Shown in pieces: positions 31,533-39,937 of a stretch of 64,000 nucleotides of DNA. Where the stretch lies: the NCBI RefSeq assembly GCF_002155965.1, contig NZ_MUMH01000024.1:1-64000 (forward strand), read 5' to 3'. A program made the position numbers and the translations under genes. The DNA is from Allokutzneria sp. NRRL B-24872. Its GTDB lineage: Bacteria > Actinomycetota > Actinomycetes > Mycobacteriales > Pseudonocardiaceae. Every line of letters starts with the position of its first letter. Position 1 is the first letter of the stretch. The notes beneath the pieces are model-generated. The model worked only from the letters and a program-made list of their open reading frames with translations. It was not told the DNA's origin and did no database searches.

Positions 31533-32243
31533 ATGGTCAACGACTTGAGCGACGCCCTGGACCGCCTCGACGCCCTGCCCGCCGCCGTGGAGCTGCGGAA
31601 ACGCTCCTACGAGCTGCTGAGCGCCCGACCGGGTGAGGCGGTGCTGGACGTCGGCTGCGGCGCCGGGCTCGCGGTGGCGGAGCTGGCCGCGCGCGGTGTC
31701 GCGGCCGAGGGCGTCGACCCGAGCCGGGCCATGATCGAGACCGCGCGTGAGCGGTATCCGCGCGAGGTGTTCCGCCTGGGCTCGGCGGAGTCGCTGCCGC
31801 ACGCGGACGCCTCACTGCGCGGCTATCGAGCCGACAAGGTGCTGCACGCCGTGGCCGACCCCGAAGCGGCGATCGCGGAGGCGCACCGCGTGCTGGCGCC
31901 GGGCGGGCGGATCGTGCTGCTGGGCCAGGACTGGGCGGGCGTCGCGGTCGACTCGGACGATCCCGTGCTGACGCGGCGCCTGATGGCCGCGCTTGCGGAG
32001 GGCATCCCGCATCCCACGATCGCTCGGAGCACGCGAAACCTGTTGCTGGACGCGGGTTTCCGCGACGTCGAAGTGGAAGGGAGGCTGCTCGTGTTCGCCG
32101 AGGCCGACGCGATGACGCACCTGCTGCGCCGCGTGTCCAACGATCCTGACGGACCGCGGTGGCTGGCCGATCAGCTCGATCGGGCCGAGCGCGACCGCTT
32201 CTTCGGCATGGCCCCGGTGCTCATCACCTCGGGGACGCGCTGA
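31533..32243 (+). CDS. class I SAM-dependent methyltransferase
   Basis: A 236-aa methyltransferase. Motif I is VLDVGCGAGLAVAELAARG (about 44-62), with the acidic VDPSRAMIE after strand 2 and a HRVLAPGGRIVLLGQDW post-motif region. It resembles UbiE/Methyltransf_11 enzymes acting on small molecules. ATG 31533 is preferred over 31512, which lies in the operator. It is divergent from the MerR gene and probably activated by it, perhaps as a modifying resistance enzyme; that role is inference. It overlaps the next minus-strand gene by about 20 bases. Confidence 0.85.
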   Translation: MVNDLSDALDRLDALPAAVELRKRSYELLSARPGEAVLDVGCGAGLAVAELAARGVAAEGVDPSRAMIETARERYPREVFRLGSAESLPHADASLRGYRADKVLHAVADPEAAIAEAHRVLAPGGRIVLLGQDWAGVAVDSDDPVLTRRLMAALAEGIPHPTIARSTRNLLLDAGFRDVEVEGRLLVFAEADAMTHLLRRVSNDPDGPRWLADQLDRAERDRFFGMAPVLITSGTR

Positions 32244-32679
32244 TGGCGGCCTTCGCGATCCCGGAGATCATGCGCCGGACGGCGATCGCGTGCCCGCCGG
32301 TGCCGATGACGAGCGCGCGGTAGAGGCGGCCGAGCGCACCGGGGAACACGGCCAGGCTCTCCGCGCGCAGCCGCGACCGATCCGGGCCGAGCGAATCGAT
32401 TCGAAAGATCAACTCGTAGTTCGAGAAGCGGTGCCGCCCGGCGAGGACCAGCTCGCTGGGCGGGGTCGCCGCCGCGACGCGGAACCCGGGCAGCGTGGAG
32501 CCCTCGGCCAGCGGGCGCGGACCGGACGCGGCGTGCTCGGGGCAGCCGACGAGCCGCGAGTAGAGCTCGGCGAGAGAGCCGGAGAAGGACCTGTCCAGCG
32601 CCTCGGTGAGCACGGCCCACACCGCCTCGGCCGGTGCCGCGACGGGGACCGCGTGCTCGTCGATGCGGGGGAGCGCCAT
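32224..32679 (-). CDS. SRPBCC/START-like protein
   Basis: A 151-aa protein with the helix-grip fold pattern: VPVAAPAEAVWAVLTEALD at the N-terminus, then GFRVAAATPPSELVLAGRHRF and a long C-terminal helix. Proteins of this fold bind hydrophobic ligands or act as aromatase/cyclases. ATG 32679 overlaps the stop of the SnoaL-like gene (TGATG), so the two are co-translated and probably bind or modify the same ligand under the PadR regulator upstream. Confidence 0.78.
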   Translation of the reverse strand: MALPRIDEHAVPVAAPAEAVWAVLTEALDRSFSGSLAELYSRLVGCPEHAASGPRPLAEGSTLPGFRVAAATPPSELVLAGRHRFSNYELIFRIDSLGPDRSRLRAESLAVFPGALGRLYRALVIGTGGHAIAVRRMISGIAKAAISASPR

Positions 32680-33050
32680 CACCGCGCCCCGAGTTCGGCG
32701 GCCATCGCCTCCGCCAGGGCGTGCGCGGCGCTGAGCGGGCGGACCATGACCGTGAGCTGGTCGATCCGGCCGTGCTCGTCGACGTGCAGGAAGTCCGCGC
32801 CCTCGACATCCCGCTCGCCGACCCGGGCGTGGAAGACGAGCACCTGGTCAGCGGCGTCGGGGGCGCCGATCTCGCGCACGTAGCGGAAGTCCTGGAAGAC
32901 CCGGGAGACGGCGTGCAGGATCGTGCCGACCACCTCCCGGCCGTGGTACGGGCGGAAGGCGACGGGGCTGTGGAAGACCACGTCGTCGGCTAGCAGCGCC
33001 ACGGCCGCTCCCATGTCCTGCGCTTCGACGGCGATCCGGAAAGCACGCAC
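32679..33050 (-). CDS. SnoaL/NTF2-like protein
   Basis: A 123-aa cone-shaped NTF2-like protein: MRAFRIAVEAQDMGAAVALL opens the family fold, then ADDVVFHSPVAFRPYHGRE, with FQDFRYVREI and VGERDVEGADFLHVDE strands. Members are hydrolases, isomerases or ligand binders. It is divergent from the PadR gene across a palindromic site and coupled to the SRPBCC gene, so the three probably make one ligand-responsive unit. Substrate unknown. Confidence 0.85.
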   Translation of the reverse strand: MRAFRIAVEAQDMGAAVALLADDVVFHSPVAFRPYHGREVVGTILHAVSRVFQDFRYVREIGAPDAADQVLVFHARVGERDVEGADFLHVDEHGRIDQLTVMVRPLSAAHALAEAMAAELGAR

Positions 33051-33068
33051 GGCTTGCTCCTGAGGTAG

Positions 33069-33080
33069 TCAACTAGTTGA
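33069..33080. promoter_or_regulatory. PadR operator candidate
   Basis: TCAACTAGTTGA is a perfect 12-bp palindrome between the divergent SnoaL-like and PadR genes, in an AT-rich patch that likely includes both promoters. Confidence 0.65.
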
Positions 33081-33123
33081 ATAGGTGCCGCTGACACTAA
33101 CCCCTCGCGGGAAGGCTGAACAG

Positions 33124-33678
33124 ATGGCTCTGCGTCACGCGGTGCTCGCCGCGCTGCTGGACGGGGACGCTTCTGGCTACGAGCTGGCGAAGCGCTTCGA
33201 CGTGTCCGTGGCCAACTTCTGGTCGGCGACGCCGCAGCAGCTCTACCGCGAGCTGGAGCAGCTGGAACGCGCCGAGCTGATCCAGGGCCGCGTCGTCGAG
33301 CAGGAGCGGCGGCCGAACAAGCGGGTGTTCAGCCTCACCGCCGCCGGGCGCGCTGAGCTGCACGCGTTCACCACGGAGCAGACCAGGCCCCCGGCGATGC
33401 GTGATGATCTCCTGGTCAAGCTGCGCGCGCTGGACGTCGGCGACCGGGAAGCGCTCTGCGAAGCCATGTCCGCGCGGCTGGAGCTGTCCGAGGCCAAGCT
33501 CGCGCGCTACGACCGGCTGCACGAGGACCTGCTCGACGGCCGCTCCGAGGAGGAGTACGCGCGCGAGGCGGAGTCGATCGGCGTGTACCTGACGTTGATG
33601 GGCGGGCGCGCTTACGAGCAGGCCAACGTCAGCTGGGCCAGGGCCGTGCTGCGAGTGCTGGAGCTGCGAGGCTCGTGA
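33124..33678 (+). CDS. PadR family regulator
   Basis: A 184-aa PadR-type repressor. The N-terminal winged helix is MALRHAVLAALLDGDASGYE with the core LAKRFDVSVANFW, SATPQQLYRELEQLE and a wing NKRVFSLTAAGRAEL. The C-terminal coiled helices (Vir_act_alpha_C type) mediate dimerisation. ATG 33124 follows GGGAAGG; GTG 33085 upstream is less likely. It should bind the palindrome at 33069-33080 and control the SnoaL/SRPBCC pair. Confidence 0.88.
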   Translation: MALRHAVLAALLDGDASGYELAKRFDVSVANFWSATPQQLYRELEQLERAELIQGRVVEQERRPNKRVFSLTAAGRAELHAFTTEQTRPPAMRDDLLVKLRALDVGDREALCEAMSARLELSEAKLARYDRLHEDLLDGRSEEEYAREAESIGVYLTLMGGRAYEQANVSWARAVLRVLELRGS

Positions 33679-33867
33679 ACTCGGCCCACCGGTAGCGCGG
33701 GCACGTCATTCCGCGCTGATGCCGTTGTGGCCCAGTGGCGCGAGAAGATCGGCGGGCAACGCGCGGTTGTCGTCGCTCCAGCGCGGAACGTCGGCGACGC
33801 GTCCCTGCTTCCGGAGGAAAACCTGGGAGGCGTTGTAGGCCGTTTGCGGTACTGCCATTCTGGGGGA

Positions 33868-34518
33868 ATGTTCACCGCGCTCCGCCGCCTGTCGGCCGCC
33901 GCCCTGCTGACCGCCGCCTTCGCCGTTCCCGTCTCCGCCGCGCCGGGCGTGAGCTCGATCGCCGAGGCCAGGGCCTTGCCGCTGGGCTCGACCGTGACCG
34001 TCGAGGGCACCACGACCACGCCGAGCGGAGTGTTCGAATCCAGCTTCTACGACAAGGGTTTCGCGATCCAGGACCGCTCCGCCGGGATCTACGTGAAGAC
34101 CGCCGATGATCTCGGAGCGGGTCCGGGCCGCCGCGCGCGGGTGAGCGGTGTGCTGACCGACAGCTCCGGTCTGCGGACGATCGTGCCCGTCGCGGACGGC
34201 GTGAAGATCGGCCACTGGGCGCTTCCCGTGCTGCCCGAGCCCGTGCGCACCGGCTCGGTCGGCGAGTCCACCGAGGGCCGCCTCGTCGTCGCGCTCGCCA
34301 AGATCACCAAGCCGGTGGAGAACGATCTGCCCTACGGCCACAAGGTCTACGTCAACGACGGCTCGGGCGAAGTGATCGTCTTCGTCAACACGCAGACCCG
34401 CATCGACGTGAGTCGCCTGGCCGCCGGGCAGCGCGTGCGCGTCGTCGGCTTCAGCAGTCAGTACGGGGACCACCACGAGATCGACCCGCGCGGCCCGCAC
34501 GACCTGCTGCACGGGTGA
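33868..34518 (+). CDS. secreted OB-fold-like protein
   Basis: A 216-aa exported protein with a signal peptide (about 1-26: LRRLSAAALLTAAFAVPVSA). The mature part reads as one or two OB-like beta barrels: GSTVTVEGTTTTPSGVF, GIYVKTADDLG and GRRARVSGVLTD; then GHKVYVNDGSGEVIVFVNTQ and GQRVRVVGF. Similar domains accompany secreted nucleases and bind ligand or nucleic acid. No catalytic motif is visible. The stretch 33679-33867 before it has no supported gene. The 3' end overlaps the WYL gene by 68 bases. Confidence 0.78.
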   Translation: MFTALRRLSAAALLTAAFAVPVSAAPGVSSIAEARALPLGSTVTVEGTTTTPSGVFESSFYDKGFAIQDRSAGIYVKTADDLGAGPGRRARVSGVLTDSSGLRTIVPVADGVKIGHWALPVLPEPVRTGSVGESTEGRLVVALAKITKPVENDLPYGHKVYVNDGSGEVIVFVNTQTRIDVSRLAAGQRVRVVGFSSQYGDHHEIDPRGPHDLLHG

Positions 34519-35443
34519 GCCGCTCGGCAAGGCGCAGCACCTCCGCGCGCACCGCATCTCCTTGCAGCACAACAAAAGGCAGCTCCGTCGCGGCGAGCTG
34601 CGCGGCGTACCACTCGGCGTTGTCGGTGCTCCCGCTCAGCACGCAGGTCTCCCCATCGGCGGTCAGGCGGCCGAGCACTCGTGAAACGCACTGGGAAGCA
34701 AGGGAGATCGGCACCTCGAAGCGGACTTCGGCCTCGTGCGTCCAGCCGTCGGCGAGGTGGTTCTCCACCTCCTGCACGGGATCGAGCTCAGCGGGCGGCT
34801 CGAAGGTGTCACCGGTCGGCTCGGCCTGCTCGACGCGGTCGATGCGCAGCACGCGGCGGGCTCGGGCGGTCTGCGACCAGCACAGCAGGTACCAGCGCCC
34901 GTGCCGCACCACGACGGCCCACGGGTCGAGCACCATCTCGCGCGTTCGGTAGCGGATTCGCAGCCGCTGCTCGCTCTCGCACGCCTGCGCGAGCGCGGCG
35001 GTGAGCCGCGGATCGGGGCTCGCCGCCGCGTCGCCGGGGTTCTGGGCGTTCACCCGCCGGATGGCCTCGACCGGCGCGGCGGAGGACGCGGGCAGCACGC
35101 GAACGATCTTGCCGAGCGCCGTGGCGACCGGGTGCTCGCCGTCGGCCGCGCCGTGCCAGCCCTGGAGCACGGCCATGACCAGCCCCAACGCCTCGGGCGT
35201 GCTGAACATCAGCGGTGCCAGCCGGGCGCCCCGGCCGACGCGGTAGCCGCCGTACGGGCCGCTCAGCGACTCGACCGGGATACCGGCCTCGCGGAGGATG
35301 CCCACGTGGCGACGCGCGGCGCGGTCGCTGACGCCGAGCCGCGCGGCCAGCTCCGCGCCGGTGATGCCCGGTCGGTCCTGAATGGACTCGAGGGCGAGCA
35401 GAGCGCGCGCTGTCGGGCTGAGGTCTCCACGCATGAGCGCCAT
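34451..35443 (-). CDS. HTH_11-WYL domain regulator
   Basis: A 330-aa YafY-type regulator: an N-terminal HTH (PGITGAELAARLGVSDRAARR, core about 25-45; GPYGGYRVGRG wing) then a WYL domain (about 140-215) with RMRLRI-like EQRLRIRYRTREMVLDPWAVV and HGRWYLLCWSQ. A WCX extension ends near residue 310; the last Arg/Gly-rich residues lie in the overlap with the convergent OB-fold gene and may be dispensable. WYL regulators sense nucleotides or other ligands. It is divergent from a DUF1905 gene 43 bases away, a likely target. Confidence 0.87.
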   Translation of the reverse strand: MALMRGDLSPTARALLALESIQDRPGITGAELAARLGVSDRAARRHVGILREAGIPVESLSGPYGGYRVGRGARLAPLMFSTPEALGLVMAVLQGWHGAADGEHPVATALGKIVRVLPASSAAPVEAIRRVNAQNPGDAAASPDPRLTAALAQACESEQRLRIRYRTREMVLDPWAVVVRHGRWYLLCWSQTARARRVLRIDRVEQAEPTGDTFEPPAELDPVQEVENHLADGWTHEAEVRFEVPISLASQCVSRVLGRLTADGETCVLSGSTDNAEWYAAQLAATELPFVVLQGDAVRAEVLRLAERLTRAAGRAGRAGRSRGGPRTDC

Positions 35444-35485
35444 TCTAGGAAGCAGAGTGTCCGGGACCGGCTTTACCGTGTCCGC

Positions 35486-35788
35486 GTGGAAGAAACCGTG
35501 GAGGCCACGTTCACCGCCGAGGTCTGGTACTGGCGCGGTCCGGCGCCGTGGTACTTCGTCACCGTCCCCGAGGACGTGTGCCTCGACATCCAGGAGCTGT
35601 CGGGGCGCGTCAGCTACGGCTGGGGGATGATCCCGGCGACGGTCACGGTCGGCGAGAGCACGTGGACGACGTCGCTGTTCCCCAAGGACGGCAGCTACGT
35701 GGTGCCGCTGAAGACGCAGATGCGCAGGCGCGAGAGGATCGAGGACGGCCAGATGATCAGCCTGGCCCTCGCCGTTCCCGGCAGCTAG
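35486..35788 (+). CDS. DUF1905 domain protein
   Basis: A 100-aa protein matching DUF1905: ATFTAEVWYWRGPAPWYFV with core YWRGPAPWYFVTVPED, then GWGMIPATVTVGESTWTTS, FPKDGSYVVPLK and a final beta strand. The family is a small beta barrel of unknown function, often beside YdeI-like or WYL proteins. GTG 35486 begins the conserved region. Divergent from the WYL regulator, which may control it. Confidence 0.82.
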   Translation: MEETVEATFTAEVWYWRGPAPWYFVTVPEDVCLDIQELSGRVSYGWGMIPATVTVGESTWTTSLFPKDGSYVVPLKTQMRRRERIEDGQMISLALAVPGS

Positions 35789-35874
35789 CTCCCGTAGCTG
35801 GCCCGTAGTCATGCCCGCTGAGCTGGCGTTGCCGGTGACAGCGAGGTGTCGGCGCCGCCTGGCAGGCTGCGGCG

Positions 35875-37665
35875 ATGGGACCGCAGTGGCATGTCAGTGC
35901 TTTTCACGCTCGTGCCGACGAGGACGGCGTGATCGCCCTGGTGCGCGAGCTGCGGGCACGGGTGCTCTTCGACCGTGGCCGCCGTCCCGCCTTCCGCGCC
36001 GACGACGGCACGCACGTGGACGACCAGGTGCTGGACCACGGGGCCTGGCACTTCATCGCGCGGCGTTCGCCCGATGGCCCGCCGTTGGGTTACATCCGGC
36101 TCTCCACACCGGAGACGGGGGAGCTGTTCCAGTCGCTCGCCTTCGTCGGCGTGGAGCGCTACGAACAGATCCTGCGCGCTGAAGGCGTTGGCGTGGAGGA
36201 CACCTTCGAGCACAGCAGGCTCGTCGTTGAGCACCGCGCGCGCAAGCTCGGCCTCGGCGCCCACCTCAACGCCGTGGCGATCGGCGCCGCACACGCGCTG
36301 GGCGCCAAGCTGATGATCGGTACCTCCGGCACCAAGGACGGCCAGCACGCCTTCCATGAACGCTTCGGTTTCCGCGCCGTCAACAGCACGCGTCGCTACG
36401 TGAACCGCTACACCGAGGACGTCGTGATCATGGTCCACCGGCCCGCTGACGGCGCGGGGGAGTACTCCGGCCTGGTTGCCGAGCAGCGCGATGCCTTCCC
36501 CGGAATCGCTTCTGCCACAACGGACATCGCCCCGGCGCCCGAGGCGTGCACACTCACTGACACCGCCGACCGCTCCGCTTGGCGCCCGACGCTGTTCGAC
36601 CTCGCGCACGACCGCCCGGCCTTCGAGGAACTGCTTGACTCGGGCCGCGTGCGGGAGGTCCACGACACGATCGACGCGCAGCTCGACGAGCTCATCCGCA
36701 GTCGTGAACCTTCGGTTTCCTTTGAGACCAACGAGATCGCTGCGCGAAAGGTCGAGCAGCTGGCCGGGGTCCCGGTCCAGGCGTACGGGACGTGGGCGTG
36801 GTACCCGTGGTCGGGGCGACTCGTGCACGTGCTGCCGCGCGAGGAGTTCCGGCTCGTCCGCACCGACCGCAACCGCGGCAAGGTCGAGCGTCCGGCCCAG
36901 CGAAGCCTGCTGGAGCGTCGAGTGGGCATTGTCGGCCTCTCGGTCGGCAACGCCTCCGCGGTCACGTTCGCGCTGGAGGGCATCGGCGGCGCGTTCAAGC
37001 TCGCCGACTTCGACAGCTTCGGCCTGTCCAACCTGAACCGGCTGCGCGCGGGCGTGCACCACCTCGGCGTCAACAAGGCGGTGGTCACCGCTCGACAGCT
37101 GTTCGAGATCGATCCGTACCTCGATGTGGAGATCTTCACCGACGGGCTCACCGAGGACACCATCGCCGAGTTCTTCACGGGCCTCGACCTCGTGGTGGAG
37201 GAGTGCGACACCCCCTACGCCAAGATCGCTGTGCGCGAGCACGCCCGGGCGCTCGGCATTCCGGTGGTGATGGACTGCAACGACCGGGGCATGCTCGACG
37301 TCGAGCGCTTCGACCTCGAACCCGACCGCCCGCTGCTGCACGGTGTGATCGGCGACGTCACCGCCGAGTCGGTGAAGTCGTTGTCGCACGCGGAGAAGGT
37401 GGACCTCATCCTCTCGATGGTGGACGCCAGCCGGATCAGCCCCGAGCTGCGCGCGTCCTTCGACGAGCTCGGCAGGACGTTGAGCAGCTGGCCGCAGCTC
37501 GCCTCCGGTGTCGCGCTCGGCGGCGCCCTCACCGCTGAGGCCGCCCGACGCGCCCTGCTCGGCGCCGACTGCCCGTCCGGGCGCTTCTACGTGGACTTCG
37601 CCGAGCTGATCACCGCTTCCGCCAACAGCCTCGCTCAGCGGAGTCCGGTGTGCGGCCCGTCGTGA
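35875..37665 (+). CDS. GNAT-like/ThiF (E1-like) fusion protein
   Basis: A 596-aa fusion. Residues 1-190 look like a GNAT/acyltransferase fold with the CoA loop R123-KLGLG within VVEHRARKLGLGAH, and HAFHERFGFRAV as the last strand. Residues about 235-345 are a linker domain. Residues 345-580 are an E1/ThiF fold: GIVGLSVGN (351-359) is a variant nucleotide loop, LADFDSFGLSNLNRL (376-390) the acidic/Arg block for ATP, then ECDTPYAKI and VMDCNDRGML. Zinc Cys pairs are absent. It resembles mycobacterial Rv1355c/MoeY-like proteins, which have a different second domain. Its end overlaps a FabH-like gene by 16 bases, suggesting acyl activation and transfer. Confidence 0.8.
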   Translation: MGPQWHVSAFHARADEDGVIALVRELRARVLFDRGRRPAFRADDGTHVDDQVLDHGAWHFIARRSPDGPPLGYIRLSTPETGELFQSLAFVGVERYEQILRAEGVGVEDTFEHSRLVVEHRARKLGLGAHLNAVAIGAAHALGAKLMIGTSGTKDGQHAFHERFGFRAVNSTRRYVNRYTEDVVIMVHRPADGAGEYSGLVAEQRDAFPGIASATTDIAPAPEACTLTDTADRSAWRPTLFDLAHDRPAFEELLDSGRVREVHDTIDAQLDELIRSREPSVSFETNEIAARKVEQLAGVPVQAYGTWAWYPWSGRLVHVLPREEFRLVRTDRNRGKVERPAQRSLLERRVGIVGLSVGNASAVTFALEGIGGAFKLADFDSFGLSNLNRLRAGVHHLGVNKAVVTARQLFEIDPYLDVEIFTDGLTEDTIAEFFTGLDLVVEECDTPYAKIAVREHARALGIPVVMDCNDRGMLDVERFDLEPDRPLLHGVIGDVTAESVKSLSHAEKVDLILSMVDASRISPELRASFDELGRTLSSWPQLASGVALGGALTAEAARRALLGADCPSGRFYVDFAELITASANSLAQRSPVCGPS

Positions 37666-38633
37666 TCGCGGGCACCGGCCTGCACGTCCCCGAGACCGTG
37701 GTCACCAACGACGACCTCGCCCGGATGATCGACACCTCTGACGAGTGGATCACCAGTCGCACCGGGATTCGCGAACGCCGCTGGCTCGCGCCGGAGCTGG
37801 CCGTCTCCGACATGGGTGTCGAAGCCGCCCGCTCCGCATTGGAGTCCGCGCGCCTCGCTCCGTCCGAAGTGGACGCCATCATCTTCGCGACCTACACCTG
37901 GGACCAACCACTGCTGTCGACCGCGTTGATCGTCAAGGACGCGCTCGGCGCCGACCGCGCGCTGACCTTCGACGTCACGCACGCCGCGTGCGCCAACGGC
38001 TTGCAGGCCGTCCTGCTCGGCTCCCACCTGGTGCAGTCCGATGACATCCGCTCCGTGCTCGTCATCGCCGCCGACGCCGCGTCCCGTGTCACCGACCCGC
38101 AGGATCGCGTCACCCGCGTCTTCTTCGGCGACGCCGCTGCCGCTGTTGTGCTGCGTCGTGGTTCGGTCCCGGGCACCGGTTTGCTGGCTTGGGACTTCGG
38201 CTCCGAGCTGTCGCACGCCGTGCAGATCCCCGCAGGCGGCTCGCGCATGCCCGCATCCGCCGTCACCGTTACCGCGCGCCAGCACTATCTCCAGATGGAC
38301 GGCCACGCCGTCTGGGACGCTGCCACCCGCTGGCTCCCTGACAGCATCCTCGCCGCGACCGCGCGCGCCGGTGTCCCCGTGGCCGAGGTGTCGCACTTCT
38401 TCCTGCACCAGGCGAATCTGAACATCATCAAGGCCGCTGTGGACAAGCTCGGAGTGCCGCTGTCCCGCGCTCCGATCACCCTGGACCGGCTCGGCAACAC
38501 CGGCTCCGCCGGAGTGTTCACCGCGCTGCACGAGTCTTTCAGCCGGGGCCGCGTCCGCTCCGGCGAGGTGTGCGTGATGTCGGCGATCGGCGCCGGTTTC
38601 CAGTGGGGCACCCTGTGCTTCAGGCAACCGTGA
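37650..38633 (+). CDS. FabH-like 3-oxoacyl-ACP synthase III
   Basis: A 327-aa ketosynthase III with the full Cys-His-Asn triad: Cys114 in THAACANGLQ, His253 in FFLHQANLN and Asn283 in LGNTGSAGV. SRTGIRERRW near residue 36 and FFGDAAAAVVL are family markers. Such enzymes condense acyl-CoA with malonyl-ACP or form esters and amides in secondary metabolism. No acyl carrier protein or other fatty acid synthase gene is nearby, so housekeeping FabH is unlikely. The GTG at 37650 lies inside the GNAT-ThiF gene, giving translational coupling. Confidence 0.9.
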   Translation: MRPVVIAGTGLHVPETVVTNDDLARMIDTSDEWITSRTGIRERRWLAPELAVSDMGVEAARSALESARLAPSEVDAIIFATYTWDQPLLSTALIVKDALGADRALTFDVTHAACANGLQAVLLGSHLVQSDDIRSVLVIAADAASRVTDPQDRVTRVFFGDAAAAVVLRRGSVPGTGLLAWDFGSELSHAVQIPAGGSRMPASAVTVTARQHYLQMDGHAVWDAATRWLPDSILAATARAGVPVAEVSHFFLHQANLNIIKAAVDKLGVPLSRAPITLDRLGNTGSAGVFTALHESFSRGRVRSGEVCVMSAIGAGFQWGTLCFRQP

Positions 38634-38645
38634 CATCGTGTTCCC

Positions 38646-39181
38646 GTGGAAGCACTCTTGATCGGCGGAAGAGCCGGTGTTGCAAGACGACCGTCGCGTG
38701 GGAGATCTCGGCTCTGCTGCGCGCAGTCCCCGTGGCGCACGCTTTGATCGACGGGGATTTCATGGGCCAGATCCACCCCGCTCCCGAAGACGATCCGCAC
38801 CGCTCGGAGATCACCGCGCTCAACCTCGCGGCCGTCTGGTCGAACTACGCCCGCCTCGGGCATTCCCGGCTCATCTACACGAACACGCTCTGCGTCATGC
38901 CTTGGGCGGCGTCGATGTTCACTCGTGCCATGGGCGCTGACCTGCGGATCGTTCGCATCTTGCTCACCGCCTCCGAGAGGACTGCCCGCGAGCGGCTCGT
39001 TCACCGCGAGTTGGGTTCGGAGCTCGACCAGGAGTTGGCCAACAGCGCCCGCAAAGCCCGCTTCCTCGACGAGGGGGTTCCTACCGACACCGTGCGCGTG
39101 GCGACTGATGACCGATCCGTGCCGGAGATCGCTCGCGAGGTGATCGCCGCCACTGGCTGGGCCGCCGTGACCGAGATGTGA
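38646..39181 (+). pseudogene. frameshifted P-loop NTPase/kinase-like gene
   Basis: A copy of the intact gene at 39260. GTG 38646 opens VEALLIGGRAGV, but one base is missing at about 38682 in the Walker A codon for Gly (GTTGCAAG versus GTCGGGAAA in the paralogue). The frame then shifts; the second frame encodes KTTVAWEISALL to the end. The product would be non-functional unless the shift is corrected by slippage or is a sequence error. The last part shares a 65-base identical stretch with the paralogue. Confidence 0.8.
39086..39150 (+). repeat. 65-bp direct repeat, copy 1
   Basis: Identical over 65 bases to 39701-39765, near the 3' ends of the two P-loop paralogues, offset 615 bases. Such identity between otherwise diverged copies indicates recent duplication with drift elsewhere, or gene conversion. 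Confidence 0.9.
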
Positions 39182-39185
39182 CTCG

Positions 39186-39201
39186 ATGCCAACGATGGCA
39201 T
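39186..39201 (+). terminator. small hairpin after the pseudogene
   Basis: ATGCCA-ACGA-TGGCAT is followed within 25 bases by an AT-rich run with TTTTT (to about 39225). It could end transcription before the second P-loop gene. Confidence 0.4.
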
Positions 39202-39259
39202 GGCCCATTTATCAGGTTTTTCTATTGAGGCTCGTTCACCGCCCGTTCATGCTGTCGCC

Positions 39260-39787
39260 ATGGAGGTGCTGTTGATCGGGGGCCGGGCCGGAGTCGGGAA
39301 AACCACTGTCGCGTGGGAGATCTCGGCGCTGTTGCGAACTGTTCCCGTCGCGCACGTGGTGATCGACGGCGACCACATGTGCCAGTCCTATCCCGCTCCC
39401 GAAGGCGATCCGCACCGCTCGGAGATCACCACCCGCAACCTGGCGGCCGTGTGGTCGAACTACTTCCGCCTCGGTTACCGCCGGCTCATCTACACCAACA
39501 CGCTGTGCGTTCTGCCGTCCGCCGCCGTGATGTTCCGGCGTGTCATGGGGTCCGGCGTGGATGTGATGCGCATCCTGCTCACCGCTTCCGACGCCACCGC
39601 CCATGCGCGGCTCGTTCAGCGGGAGCTGGGTTCGGAGCTTGACCGGGAGTTGGCCAACAGCGACCAGAAGGCTCGCCTCCTCGACCGGCGGTCTCCCGCT
39701 GACACCGTGCGCGTGGCGACTGATGACCGATCCGTGCCGGAGATCGCTCGCGAGGTGATCGCCGCGTCCGGGTGGACCACGGCGTGA
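39260..39787 (+). CDS. P-loop NTPase/kinase-like protein
   Basis: A 175-aa protein with Walker A GGRAGVGKTT near the N-terminus, an acidic VVIDGDHMCQ resembling adenylylsulfate/shikimate-type small-molecule kinases, RLIYTNTLCVLP as a Walker B-like strand and a C-terminal TVRVATDDRSVPEIAREV. It probably phosphorylates a small molecule, acceptor unknown. ATG 39260 begins the P-loop strand directly. A frameshifted copy lies immediately upstream, and a protein with two similar P-loop halves is encoded at 58170-59210. Confidence 0.78.
   Translation: MEVLLIGGRAGVGKTTVAWEISALLRTVPVAHVVIDGDHMCQSYPAPEGDPHRSEITTRNLAAVWSNYFRLGYRRLIYTNTLCVLPSAAVMFRRVMGSGVDVMRILLTASDATAHARLVQRELGSELDRELANSDQKARLLDRRSPADTVRVATDDRSVPEIAREVIAASGWTTA
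39701..39765 (+). repeat. 65-bp direct repeat, copy 2
   Basis: Second copy of the 39086-39150 repeat, inside the intact P-loop gene. Confidence 0.9.
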
Positions 39788-39937
39788 GCACGAGTTCGCG
39801 TTAGCGCGTCGGGGTCGCGCCCGCACGGCGTTGCGGTAGAGCGATGATCGTCTTGGCGCTCAACGGTTTCGTCGACAGCACACCAACCGCGTGCAGCGCC
39901 GTCGTGGCCGAGCAAAAATCTTCGCAGTCACAATAGC

